From Sitta carolinensis (taxonomy: Eukaryota; Chordata; Aves; Passeriformes; Sittidae), in the NCBI GenBank assembly GCA_032173965.1, contig JAVUNC010000019.1, positions 7,502,501 through 7,566,500 of the forward strand: a stretch of 64,000 nt of DNA, read 5' to 3'. This document shows positions 41,201-51,788 of this stretch, piece by piece. How positions within the stretch are numbered: position 1 is the first letter of the stretch; the number at the start of each line of letters is the position of its first letter. Position numbers and translations under genes: made by a program. The notes below the pieces were generated by a model. It saw nothing but the letters and a program-made list of their open reading frames with translations. It was not told the DNA's origin and did not search any database.

Positions 41201-42450
41201 ATCCACACATTACACAGGAATGCAAGGTAGCTCTGCACACACACACCAAAAAAGTTTCATAACAGAGGATCCAACTTTTTCATGTACTCTAGTTTGCAAT
41301 TTGTGTTAAAGCACAAAGACTTCCTGCAAGTGCTGTAAGAACTCACAAATGCTAAAGCACTTCAAGCTACAACATACAGCTGTGCTGAGCTTTGATAGCT
41401 GAACCTGTCACAAATGTGATGCTATTTTTGACAACTATGTATAATGGACTCCTTATCATGCACTTAGATGTGCTTAAGAAAAAATGAGTTCAGAGAACAA
41501 GTTTCTTGCACATACATCACCTGCCCACTTCAGAACACTTACAGCACAAGTGGTAGACATGCTATACACACATAGGTAAACCCAAGATGTGGGTGGTGTG
41601 CAGGGCCCTCTTGCAACATGGCAGAGTTTTCACAGATTCACTGATTGTCAGGATTGGAAGGGATCTCTGACAATCATCCATTCCAACCCCTCTGCCAGTG
41701 CAGGGTCACCTGGAGCAGGTGACACAGGAACGTGTCCAGGTGGGGTTTGAATGTCCCCAGGGAGGGAGACTCCACAGCCTCCCAGGGCAGCTCTGCCAGT
41801 GCTCTGCACCCTCGATGGAAAGAAATTCTTCCTCATGCTGAGGTGGAACTGCTTGTATTTTAGTTTACAGACATTGCTCCTTCTCCTGTCACCGGGCACC
41901 AGTGAAAAGAACCTGGCACCATCCCCTTGGCACCTGCCTTCGAGATATTTATATGCATTAATGAGATCCCGTCTGTCTTCTCTTCTCCGGCACACACAGG
42001 CCCAGCTCCCGCAGTCTCCCTTCACACGAAAGATGCTCCAGACCCGCACCTCTGTGACCTCCACTGGAACAGGGGCTTTGACCAGCTGGAAGTTCCCGGG
42101 ACCTCGGGTCCCGCTCTCTCCAGGGTCTCTGCTCGCTCCCAGGTTTCCCGGCCACCCCCCAGCACACGGGCAAGCCCGGCTCTCGCGGGCCGGTTCCACA
42201 GCGGATCCCCCGGACCCGGGGGGCTCCGGCCGCCGCGGGACCCCGGGCCGCGCCCGCCCGTGTGCCGCAGCCGGGCGGGGGGCACAGGCCGGCCGCGGCC
42301 CGCCCGCTGCGGCGGCACCTGCGCCGCCGCGCCGCCCCCCGCTACGCGCCGAGGGAGGATGGGAAGCGCCGGGAGACCGCCGGGAACGCCCCTGGAAGCC
42401 CCCGGAGAGCCCCGGGAGAGCGCCGGGAAGCGGCCCCGGCCCAGCCCTAC
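38240..42450 (-). other. CLIP4: CLIP4 first intron
   Basis: Intron of 4.2 kb between the predicted non-coding first exon and the first coding exon. It is mid- to AT-rich until about 41.6 kb, where a CR1 fragment begins, and then GC-rich towards the promoter. A (CA)n stretch near 40684-40697 is very short. No other gene is recognised. Confidence 0.6.
41630..42015 (-). mobile_element. CR1 LINE fragment (3' end) next to the CLIP4 promoter
   Basis: Antisense on the plus strand. Landmarks in order are GATTGGAAGGGATCTCTGAC, CCATTCCAACCCC, ACTCCACAGCCTCCCAGGGC, GAAAGAAATTCTTCCTCATG, CTCCTTCTCCTGTCACCGGG and ATTAATGAGATCCCGTCTG. This is the usual antisense layout of a CR1 3' region (landmarks 'ccattccaacccc', 'gaatttcttcct', 'ttgtcctgtc'). 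It lies in the same orientation as CLIP4 and runs into the CpG-rich block. The element is 5'-truncated with no intact reading frame. Confidence 0.85.
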
Positions 42451-42640
42451 CTGCTCCCGGCCGAGCGCCGCCCGCGCCGCCCGCTGCCCAGGGAGCCCAG
42501 CGAGGCCCGGGCCCCGCCCACCGCGGGCAAACCACGCCCCTTCCTAGAACACCGACCAATGGGCGTCCAGCGCGCCCCTCGGGCCACGCCCATCGAGCCA
42601 CGCCCCGCGGCGGGCGGGAGGGTGCGGGAAGGCGCGGAGG
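42060..42640 (-). promoter_or_regulatory. CLIP4: CpG island / probable CLIP4 promoter
   Basis: Very GC-rich block crowded with CG dinucleotides, the strongest in the window, sitting upstream of CLIP4. No TATA box is evident, as usual for CpG-island promoters. Long open frames on both strands are composition artefacts. A plausible first-exon donor lies at 42451|42450. The transcription start itself cannot be seen. Confidence 0.7.
42451..42560 (-). other. CLIP4: Predicted CLIP4 non-coding first exon (upstream edge approximate)
   Basis: On the minus strand GGGAGCAG|GTAGGG is a good splice donor inside the CpG island, with no start codon that would need the upstream sequence. Human CLIP4 also starts with a non-coding exon, by my recollection. 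The 5' edge is a guess. Confidence 0.4.
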
Positions 42641-42828
42641 GAGCGGAGGGATGCGGGGATGGAGCTGAGGGGTGCGGGGATGGAGCTGAGGGTGCGGGGA
42701 TGGAACTGAGGGATGCGGGAATGGAACGGATGGATGCGGGAAAGGAGTGAGTGGTGCGGGGATGGACTGAGGGTGCGGGATGGAGCTGAGGGATGCGGGG
42801 ATGGAGCTGAGGGGTGCGGGGATGAGGC
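42640..42828. repeat. Minisatellite, 20-21-bp unit
   Basis: Imperfect tandem units of the type GCGGGGATGGAGCTGAGGG, repeating at 20-21 bp (for example GGAGCTGAG at 42661 and 42682). It lies directly distal to the CLIP4 CpG island. Confidence 0.85.
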
Positions 42829-43115
42829 TGGCGAGGGTAACCGGGATGCGGGGATGGAGCTGGCAGAGGTAATCGGGATGGGGGGATGGGGCTGGCAGGA
42901 GTAACCGGGATGCGGGAATGGAGCTGGCAGAGGTAACTGGGATGCGGGAATGGAGCTGGCCAGGGTAACCGGGATGCGGGGATGGGGCTGGCAGGGGTAA
43001 CCGGGATGGGGCTGGCAGGGGTAACAGGGATTCGGGGATGGAGTTGTCAGAGGTAACCGGGATGCGGGGATGGGGCTGGCAGAAGTAACCGGGATGCGGG
43101 GATGGAGCCGGCAGG
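42829..43115. repeat. Minisatellite, 32-bp unit
   Basis: About nine tandem units. The string GTAA recurs at 42837, 42869, 42901, 42933, 42965, 42997, 43021, 43053 and 43085: always 32 bp apart, except one 24-bp step where 8 bp are missing. Unit wording is GTAACCGGGATGCGGGGATG plus GAGCTGGCAG(A/G). It shares the GCGGGGATGGAGCTG core with the adjoining 20-21-bp array. Confidence 0.92.
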
Positions 43116-44104
43116 ACAAAGCAGGTGGCCACGCAGCATCGCTGGCACGGTTCAGCACTCGGCTCAGGAGCCGGGACTCCCCGGGTGGCTCAGTAGCCAG
43201 GTGGAGGAATGAAAGGAGCAGCTCCCAAGAAGCATTTTCAGAGGGTGCTCGTCCCATGCCGTAAAATCTAAGGAGGATCTAAATCCAGAGATTGGCACTC
43301 TCCGGGAAGCACCTACGGTGGTAAACTCAGATTCGTACTTGAGCCCAGGCTGCACGAAGGGATTTGACCTGGAAAAAACCTCAGCCAAGTCCTGCTAGAT
43401 TTTTATGCTCTACGTGGGTCACTATTAAATAAACACAACTGATGTTTACAATCAGGTTTTTGGTGTTGTTTTTCCAGTGGTGATATTTAAAGGGGTGGGA
43501 GTAGGACAAATAATAGGAATGGCAAGTGGAAATTTCCTCAAGTGAAGTGCTGGAAAGGTCAAGATTTGCAAGTTCTCTCAGCTCCCAAAGACTCTAAAAC
43601 TGAAAAGAGAGAATTGAATTGCAGTTGCGAGAGTAAACGTGATACCAGATGACTACCGAAAAGCTAGGAAATTCTTCCACTTCTTAGAATGTTCCATACC
43701 TTGGAAAAGGCAGAGAAAAAATGTTCCAGGAAAATGCAGGCCTGCTACTTTCAACTCAAGGCTGCTTGGGTTCAAGCTCTTTTTATAAAGACAGACATGT
43801 AAGTAATGTGAGCTTTGTATTGGCAGTCAGTGTTTGGCTTTTTTGAGATGCTTGTTGCTCCAGGTAAAGGAAATGTTTTATTGCTGATACTGAATAACAG
43901 ACTTCAGTGAAGAGCCTGAAATGGAAATTATTAGCAGTTCTGGAGAGGACTAGAATTTAAGAGAAGTCAATGAAGGTAAAGCGCAAGCACAGGGGGAAAC
44001 ATGGTTAAGTAGAGTTAAATGCAAAGTACTGAGCTGAGGGAGGCTACTGATGACATGCTGGCATATTATCCTTGGAACTAATCTTTGCTTCATATTTTCC
44101 TTTA

Positions 44105-44109
<5 letters not shown>

Positions 44110-44136
<27 letters not shown>
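44110..44136. repeat. Poly-A run, 27 bases
   Basis: Uninterrupted A run. No element body was recognised on its left, so retroposon origin is unproven. Confidence 0.9.
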
Positions 44137-46710
44137 CCAAACAAATCCTGGTGATAATAACAAAGCAAAAAGGGAAGAATTGCTGTTAGAAAGGAATGAA
44201 CTGATAAAAGACTGAGGTATAGGATTGTTGTATGGAAGTGACTGAGGAACAAAATGATGCAAGATGCAGAAGGAGCATCATCACAAATATGAAGCAATGG
44301 CACAAAAATCGATCACTTATCTCAGGGTGTGTAACTGAACAGTTGTGGAAGGGAAGTGAAGAGTTCATGCCAGCAGGTCTGGCCATCTCCTTGAGGAATC
44401 CAGTGTCAGTGTGAGCACCCTTCTTCAGAGAGCAGCAGCTAATCCAGTGTGTCTAGAGAGGGTTTGTCAGCACAGCCAAGGAAAAGAACAGTCTATTTTA
44501 GGAGGTTACCAGGGCACAGCTTGTTTGATGCAGCAGAATGAAAGCTGAGACAGAGAATATCATTGCCATCTGCCATAAACCACGGAAAATGGGGTGTGAA
44601 TTCAAAGGTGGTGTTGAATATGAGGACAGAACTGTGTATTCCTTATGCTAGAAAATGAAAGCAGGGACCTAACAAAGCACCTCAGGTTCTAGAACACCCT
44701 TCTGATCAGGCCAGCAATGGTAGAACCCCAAACATCTCAGCTCAGTGTGAGTCCTGAGTGCTGCAGCTGCAGAGGAGACTGGATGTCATTGCCTGACAAA
44801 ACCCCTGCCTTGGTGGACTTCCACCTCTGGGCCCTGCAAAGGACATTTCAAAAGAATATCTATTTAAACCACTTTCTGTACTTTAGCACATTGTCTTTTT
44901 CAGCCACTCCTACAAGCCAGGATGTGAGTGAAAATAAAAACCTGTTCAGCCCATCCTGTCTGACTCCTTTGGTGCTGCTGGGGCAGCAGGGCTGCTGAAC
45001 ACCTGGAGAACTCCAAACAATGGGCTGCACCAGCTCTGACCACCTCGGGAGGAAGACAGGGAAACAATGCTTGTGAGCAACAAGCCTGTTTCAGCTGAAA
45101 TATTGCTTCATGTCTTGTTTCTTCTTCGGGCGGAAATAGAGCATTACTAACCAGTTCATCTCCCCAGATTTACGTATCAGAGGAAAGCAATCATTAATAT
45201 GGCTTAGGAAGGCATTGCAGCTTCAAGTAGAGCCACTCTGGAGCAAGGCTTAGGGCAGCAGGGAGGTTCTGGCAGTGAGTGTGCACACACACTGTGGGTA
45301 GAGACTGTCCGAGAGAAAGCCAGGAGGAATCCTGTGTTTACCTCTGTTTTCAGGGAAGCCTGAGACATTTCAGGTAAGGAAACCCACTGGAAAAAGCATA
45401 AGGCTAAATGTAGCATTTTGGCATGTTTTTCAGGAGTACAAATTCCTGGACTTCACTTCTAGAGCCAAAATCAATACTACCACCTTCCATTAGAAAGTGC
45501 TGAAGCCCTTGCTGACCAGTTGAATTTCCAGTCCCTCACCTGAAAGGAACTCGCTTGCCTTGAAATTGCCCCACAACCTCAAACCTGCTCTCACTCCTGC
45601 AAACTGATGTAACTGTTGCCAAGGCCAGTGGAACCCTCTCCTTTTTATTTTCCAGATATGCATTACTCTGGATATCTATGCTTACAGCTTAATGCTGTTC
45701 CAAATATTAAGCATCTACATAGAGGTGTCTCTCAAGTCACACCATAAGCAGAAAAGGGGCATCAAGGCTGTTTGCTTTTCCTGCATTTTCCTACACTAAC
45801 TGTGGAGGGCTACAGAATCCTGATCATCAGCATCACCAGGATGAAGCAGCTGCTGAAATCTGCTCATTTCTCCCCCTTGAACATGTTAGATACAGGCCCA
45901 AAAGGGAATACAGAAAGTGTTGGGATGGTTCTGTAGAAAGCACATCGTGGTGAGATGAAGCAGCCAGAGCCTGAGCTAAATCCTGGCCAGAAGCAGTCAG
46001 GGAAGCATTAGCTGATGCTTCCCAGAAAAGCCTTGTGGGAAATGACTGTGTCATCATACACATTAAGTGCAATGTACGTGTTCCTGAAAAATTACTTCGG
46101 AGAAAGCACACAGAGTTTTAAAAGTCTTTCTGGGAATCACTGTAGTGACTTCTTCCTTGTAAAACAAGGGAATTTTGCTGTCTCTGCTGAAAAGACAAAA
46201 AGATTTGAACAACAGGGCTATGGAGAATAAAAATTTCCCATGCAGATTGCAGTGCAGCCCCGAGGAATCAATCATGCAAGCAGTTGCTTACAGTCTGAGA
46301 GTGTTTCATAGGCTTGGCAGCACATAAAGATTATTGGGAATTGGGCAAGATACACAGGACCATACAGGTGGAAACTGCTAGAGAGAAGCATTCTAGTCGG
46401 CATTTGAGTTGGCCACTGTTGTCTGTAACCCCTGCAACACTGAGGCACTGAGGAGGGGCCACCTTCAGTATAAAGGCTGTGTCTGGAAAATAAAAAACAA
46501 ATCCATTTAGGCCAGTCTGAGTAGTGAACAGGGAAGTTGGGGGTGATTGCTATTATGAGCCTCATCCACATGCCACCCTTCACAAATAAATATTTGGAAA
46601 AGACAAGTATCTTCTGCCTCATCCAATGCCTGCTTTGGCTTCCTAGTTTCTCATTAAGAGTAGTATTATACCATCCTGATCTTAGAAGTGATTCAAACAA
46701 CAGGGTTTTA

Positions 46711-46905
46711 TTTCCCTTCCTCCTTCCCTTCCCTTCCCTTCCCTTCCCTTCCCTTCCCTTCCCTTCCCTTCCCTTCCCTTCCCTTCCCTTCCCTTCCCTT
46801 CCCTTCCCTTCCCTTCCCTTCCCTTCCCTTCCCTTCCCTTCCCTTCCCTTCCCTTCCCTTCCCTTCCCTTCCTTCCCTTCCCTTCCCTTCCCTTCCCTTC
46901 CTTTT
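46711..46905. repeat. (TTCCC)n pentanucleotide microsatellite, about 190 bp
   Basis: Nearly perfect TTCCC/CCCTT repeat with a single slippage near 46870. Apparent Pro/Leu/Ser/Phe proteins across it are repeat translations. The polypurine-polypyrimidine strand bias could allow triplex formation. Confidence 0.97.
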
Positions 46906-48036
46906 TTATTTTTCAGGTATGGGTCTATAATTTTTTAATTTATTCGGTTTTTTCTTTCTTAGGTTTTAGTCCATAAAGCCTTACACTTAAAAGAACTAAG
47001 CCCTGGCAAATGAAAATGAAATAAAGGTAAGCAAGTCATTTTTGTGAGTTCAGATTTTATCCCAAGATACTCAAGATAAAGGAAAAAAAAGTATTTTCAT
47101 TTAATTTTAAATTTTAATTTGAAAATAAACACTTAGGATCCACTAGATTCAGATGCTGTCTTAACATGATGTGCAAAACTTATTTTACTGAATTACTTAA
47201 TTCAAATACTGTTGTTGTGAAGTTAGGATTTTCAGGTTGGGAAACAATTTAGAAGGAAAAAAATAATTTACAAGAATGATCATCTGAGAGAAAGAAAAAA
47301 AACAAAATCTTGTTTGGAAGTCTCAGAAGGGAAAAGTAAACAGCTTGTCACTTGCAAGTAGGGGAAAATTTTGAAGACTCTCAAGGCAAAAGTCTTGACA
47401 GGCATTTCTGACACATTTGATTTCCTGTCTTTTACTCTCCAGTGAGTACATCTGTGGTCAAGGTCACCTTTGTCTTAGATAAGGAGTATCTAATGATGCT
47501 TATATGCCATGTTCAAATAGTTTCCCTGCAAAAAGGCTTCAAAATACAGCCACTTCCTTTGGATCTCTGCATTCAATTTTATGTTATGTTTTTTGCAACA
47601 AGGGGAAAAAAGCAGGACAGGTACCAAGTCCTTCTGCCCCCAGTATGCAGAAAAAAAAAAAATTTGCTTTTATAAATACAACACTGGTGCTGACTGGCTG
47701 GAGCCTGCTTACCCTAATGAGCTTAAAATCTTATTTGCAGAGGACATCTGTCAAGGCAGAAGTGAGGTACGCAAGTGCTCTTAATCCATTAGCTCTAAAT
47801 CCAGCCGAGCTCTCACACTCCTTTTTTTGAACCAAAGAAGAAAACCCAAGTGGGAACATGCAATGAAGCAGGGCACAACTTCAAGAGCAGACCCTATGCA
47901 ATAAGCACATGGGATTTTAAGGTGAACAGCAAAGGAAATTAGCAACAAAACTGGGATGGTGATGGAAGACTCCTGAGAAACAGACTGCAGCTCAGGATGA
48001 CACAGTGAGTTTGATTTTCACTTGTGTTTTCCCTAG

Positions 48037-48075
48037 CTCTTCTGGATTTTGGTCAAAAATCAAGACAAAGAAAAG
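48037..48075 (+). other. PCARE: PCARE 5' UTR adjoining the start codon
   Basis: A strong acceptor-like tract, CTTGTGTTTTCCCTAG, ends at 48036, so a short 5' UTR segment may be spliced to an upstream exon. No upstream exon was identified. Confidence 0.4.
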
Positions 48076-51000
48076 ATGGGCTGCACACCTTCTCACCGTG
48101 ACACTGATAGTACTGCTGCAAGAAGTGGTCTTAAGGCTTTGAATAAACCCAAAAGTATTTTGCCTATTGATTCAAGAGATAAAGGAATCCCTCTGCTGGT
48201 TAAAGGTTCATCATGCTACAATATTGATGAATATGGGATTCAGAGGAAGGACTACCTGGAAGAAGAGGAGGAGGAGGATAGACTGTCAGACCTGGACAAA
48301 AATGATAATTTGCAGTTATCTTCCAAGGTTTATTCAGATTCCCAGACTCCCAGGGAAGACAAGAAAATTGAGAGGACAGCCACAGATGCTGAAGTCGTTA
48401 TGTCTGAACTGATTGAGTCTCAAAAGCACATCACTGAGTCCATAGAGATCAGAAAGCAAACTTCCTGTGAATCAGAAGCATCAGCTTTCATCTGGGATGA
48501 GCAAAATGAAAGCAACACAAAGCAAATCCCAAAGAAAGGAAAGAAGAAAAAATCCCATAAGCTGGCAAAGCAAGGTCAACCCAACAAAAGTAAAGAAAAG
48601 TCCATTCTGGCTCCGTGTGAGACAGAGAGGAAGGTAGACTTCCCAGAACTTCTCGTCAAGGCTCACCAGAGTGCATATGCCTACTTACATCCCAACCTCT
48701 CCAAGTATGAAACCATTCTGCACATGGCCAACCAGGCCACCCAAACTCAGCTCTTCCTGCAGCAGATGATCAGCTTCCTTGTGCTTCGCTTTGACGAAAT
48801 CAACCAGCTCTTGGAAGAAATTGCCAATGATGGGGAAAGCCTCCTCAAAGATGTAGGTGGGAATCTGGCCTGGCCAGCAGAAAAGGACGATCTGAAGGAG
48901 CACCCTGATCTTCTGCAACAGCTGCTGCAGTACACGGTCAACAAAATGCAGTTGGTGAGTGGGATGCTGGCGTCCCTCACATCCAAGCCCTGCAGGAGAC
49001 GTGCAGCTACCTGAAGTCTGCTGCAAGCAACTTGGAAGGCAAGCTGAAAGCAAAGCAAAGCTTTGATGAGCATCTGCTACGGACGGTAAAGCTGCTGGAA
49101 GCCTCAACTGTGGGACCCTCTCGGTCCCACAGCGATGACAGGACTCTCTGTTCTGAGGACAGTGGCATTGGTGTGGACAGTGAATCCCTCAAGGAGTTCA
49201 GTGCTCTCAGCCAGCATGGAGGACAGCAGAGTGACTCCTGTGCACAAGGACATCCACCCCGAAGGCATGCCGGGACGGCAGAGCGTGTGAGTGCTGGGAC
49301 AGCGCCAGTGGGCACGGCTGCACCCCATGGCTGTGCTCTTGGAAAGCATTTTAGAGACGTGTTTCATTCGTCTGTGCAAAGTAGGGAAGCGACTTCTTGT
49401 CAGGGTGAAGTAGCAGAAGGCACTTCTACCATGCCTCAGTTTGCAAGCTTGAGCAAAAGTCGTTCCTACAATTCCTTGCAGTCTGATTCTACTCAGGAAG
49501 GTGAACATTTCAAAATCTGTGAGTCAACAGATTTTCCTTCTGACGGGGAGGATGATGATGATGAAGAAGAGAGCACACTGGGGGAGGATGATGACAGCAC
49601 AAGTTTATCAGAAATGGGGAAGGATGGTCTGCCGAGGTCCCTGTCTTCACCTGCACTCACTGAAAACATTCAAAGGCAGTCCATCAAAAGGACAGAGAAT
49701 GTAGATACAGAAGAAATCATTTTGAAGATGAGAGATGCCATCAGTGAAAAAATCAAGTTCGTCCCATCTAAATCCAGGCGTAAAGAATGGATAGAGGATG
49801 AGAGTGGAAGAGCAGTCCTTGCAAAAAGACCCAGTACAGCAACAGGCAGACAGAGAAGGTTTGGGAAACAACGACGGTCCAGGTCAGAGGAGTCCCTCAG
49901 AAGCCAGGCAGAGGACCCAACTCTCCTAGAGCTTCAGAGGACTCAAAAGGAGCTCAGCAAAAGGCTGGAAATGTTGTATGGAAAGGATATAGCTAACAAC
50001 CTGGAGCTTTGGAAATCAAGAACAGCATCCTATGTGCAGAATGAGCAAATTACATCTAGGTCCTCCCGCAAGCTGAAAGCAGGCCTCTCAAAAAACTTCA
50101 ACATCCTGCCTAACCAGGATAAAGTCCCTTTGTTCACATCTGATCAAAATCCTGTCGTTCCACTGAATGAAAAGAGAGCCAGGAAGCCTGTAAGAGCTAC
50201 TATGCCTATCCAAGAGACATCAGGAGGGAAAGAAAATGAGCCTCCTGGAGCACAAACATCGAGTGGCAGCAGCTGTACCCCCCGGCAGTCTGTCAAAAAA
50301 CTGATTGAAACCTTCAGTCCTACTGATGATCTTGCAAAAGCCACACCTCTAAGATCCTTAGGACCAATAAAGTGTATCAGAAAATTTGGACTTCCAGCCA
50401 TCCCACCCACCGCTCCCTTTCAGAGAGGCCTGGCACCTTTAAATCTTAAGCACCGTATTTCACCAGCAGAAGACACAAACACCAAAGGTGTTTCTTCTAG
50501 CTTTGCAAATGCCTTTCTTCCTGCACCACCTGCAGAATTAAGCAAGAAGGACACAAAGGAAGAGACTGACGAGGACACTGAGAACCTGCCACCACCACCA
50601 CCTGAAATGTTAATGGACACCTCTTCTGAAAATTTATCCGGGCCTGAAGAAACTGCAAATATAGAAGGAAACTCTTCAGAAGATGCCAAAAAGACCACCA
50701 AACCGAACTGCATACTGCTAAGAGATCAAAAGTTTCCCCAAAAATGAAAGCCTCTCTTCAGTCCATCGACTTACTGCCAAGTAAAAATATCAGTGGCCCC
50801 AGTGCAGTGACTAACAAAGGTCTGAGGAATCCCAGGCCAGGGGATGAGAAACAACACAGGTACTCTCTGGAGCTGAACCCTACCAACATGCGCATCCCTA
50901 GCCAGGAGGAGATACTAGCAACCCAGAGGAAAGAGGCCGCGGATTTATACAAGCAAACCCACAAAATTATTCCTCTTCGAAATCCCAGTGGGGTGTCAAA

Positions 51001-51788
51001 CCCACACAGCAACAGCTCAGAGAGCAGGGGCCCCAATCCACCTGCACCCTCAGTGCCATCCCAGAGGCACGGCTCTCCTGATCCGCCCCGGGGCAATGAC
51101 AAAGGCTCGCTGTTCACCAGGAGGGTGTCCCCAACGAGAACTCCTCCTCCTTCACCAACTGAGAAATGGATTTTCAGCCCCCCACACACCACAGACATTC
51201 TCTGCAGGCTTTCAGCAACACACAACCGAGCTCACCCACCTTGCAGAGGAAACCCAGTCCTCCTTCTAGCCCCAGGGAGCCCAGCCCACCTTTGCAGAAG
51301 AAGCTGCCCTCTCTGCCACCACAGCGAAAGCCACTCAGCCCTCCTGTGGGGCGCAAGCAAAGCTCACCAACAGCACAGAGGCTGGCAGGCTCCCCCACTC
51401 CATTCCCCACCACCCCCTCCCCAGTAGCCTCCCCATCTCGCTCCTACAGGGGGCCAAGAGCTGGGCTGGATGCTGGGGACGAGCCCCAGCTCTCCTCCTC
51501 GTCCAAGACGGCCAGCAACGTCCGTTCCATATTTTGCCCTGCCACCTCTTCCTTATTTGAAGCCAGACCCCCGGTGGTACCCAGCACTGCCAAGGTGACC
51601 AGCCAGCCTGAAGCTCCATCACATTCCCAGAAGAGCAGCCTGCTGTTCCAAGGCAGGAAGCTGTCCCTGAGCACCCCCAGTCCTCAGCCCTTTGTGAGGA
51701 GAAGTTTCTCTGACCGCCGGCCAGGGGCCCAGCCTCACCTTCCAGCTCCTCAAGCAGCTGGCAGTGAACCCACACTTAACCGAGCAAG
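48076..51788 (+). CDS. PCARE: PCARE (C2orf71), large first coding exon, with three reading-frame breaks
   Basis: Photoreceptor cilium actin regulator; human mutations cause retinitis pigmentosa 54, and the protein works with WASF3 on actin at the site of new disc formation. The start MGCTPSHRDTDS carries an N-terminal Gly-Cys suited to myristoylation and palmitoylation. Conserved blocks in order: KVDFPELLVKAHQSAYAYLH; DLLQQLLQYTVNKMQ; LCSEDSGIGVDSES; EIILKMRDAISEKIKFVP; SVKKLIETFSPT; SPKMKASLQSIDLLPSK; IFCPATSSLFEA. The frame moves by one missing base near 48972-48992, again at 50675-50722, and again at 51155-51193. Between breaks the frames are long and open. Donor GCAAG|GTAAGG at 51789. With one base allowed at each break, exons 1 and 2 give about 1281 residues (human 1288). 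Confidence 0.9.

Larger units (their letters stand above)
43116..48036. other. Intergenic region between CLIP4 and PCARE
   Basis: About 4.9 kb between the divergent CLIP4 and PCARE starts. It holds a run of 27 A at 44110-44136 and the (TTCCC)n array near 46.7-46.9 kb. No coding segment or RNA gene is recognised. A photoreceptor-type promoter for PCARE would lie at its right end, or upstream of a 5' UTR exon I could not locate. Confidence 0.6.

Noticed and set aside
41648..43257. Long open frames on both strands (up to about 490 codons, Pro/Arg/Gly-rich) across the CLIP4 promoter region
   Set aside because: They cross a CR1 fragment, a CpG island and minisatellites. The periodic protein (repeating 'HPRIPVTSAS'-like units) is the translation of the 32-bp array, and the rest follows from lack of AT-rich stops.
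46537..46938. Open frames rich in PSLPF/SLPFP repeats
   Set aside because: Direct translation of the (TTCCC)n microsatellite.
48956..48995. Mini-intron explanation for the first PCARE frame break (GTGAGT donor, CAG acceptor)
   Set aside because: It would be about 40 bases long, too short for vertebrate splicing, and would delete residues that align with human.
49104..51775. Minus-strand open frames opposite PCARE
   Set aside because: Shadow frames of the PCARE coding strand; no independent signals.
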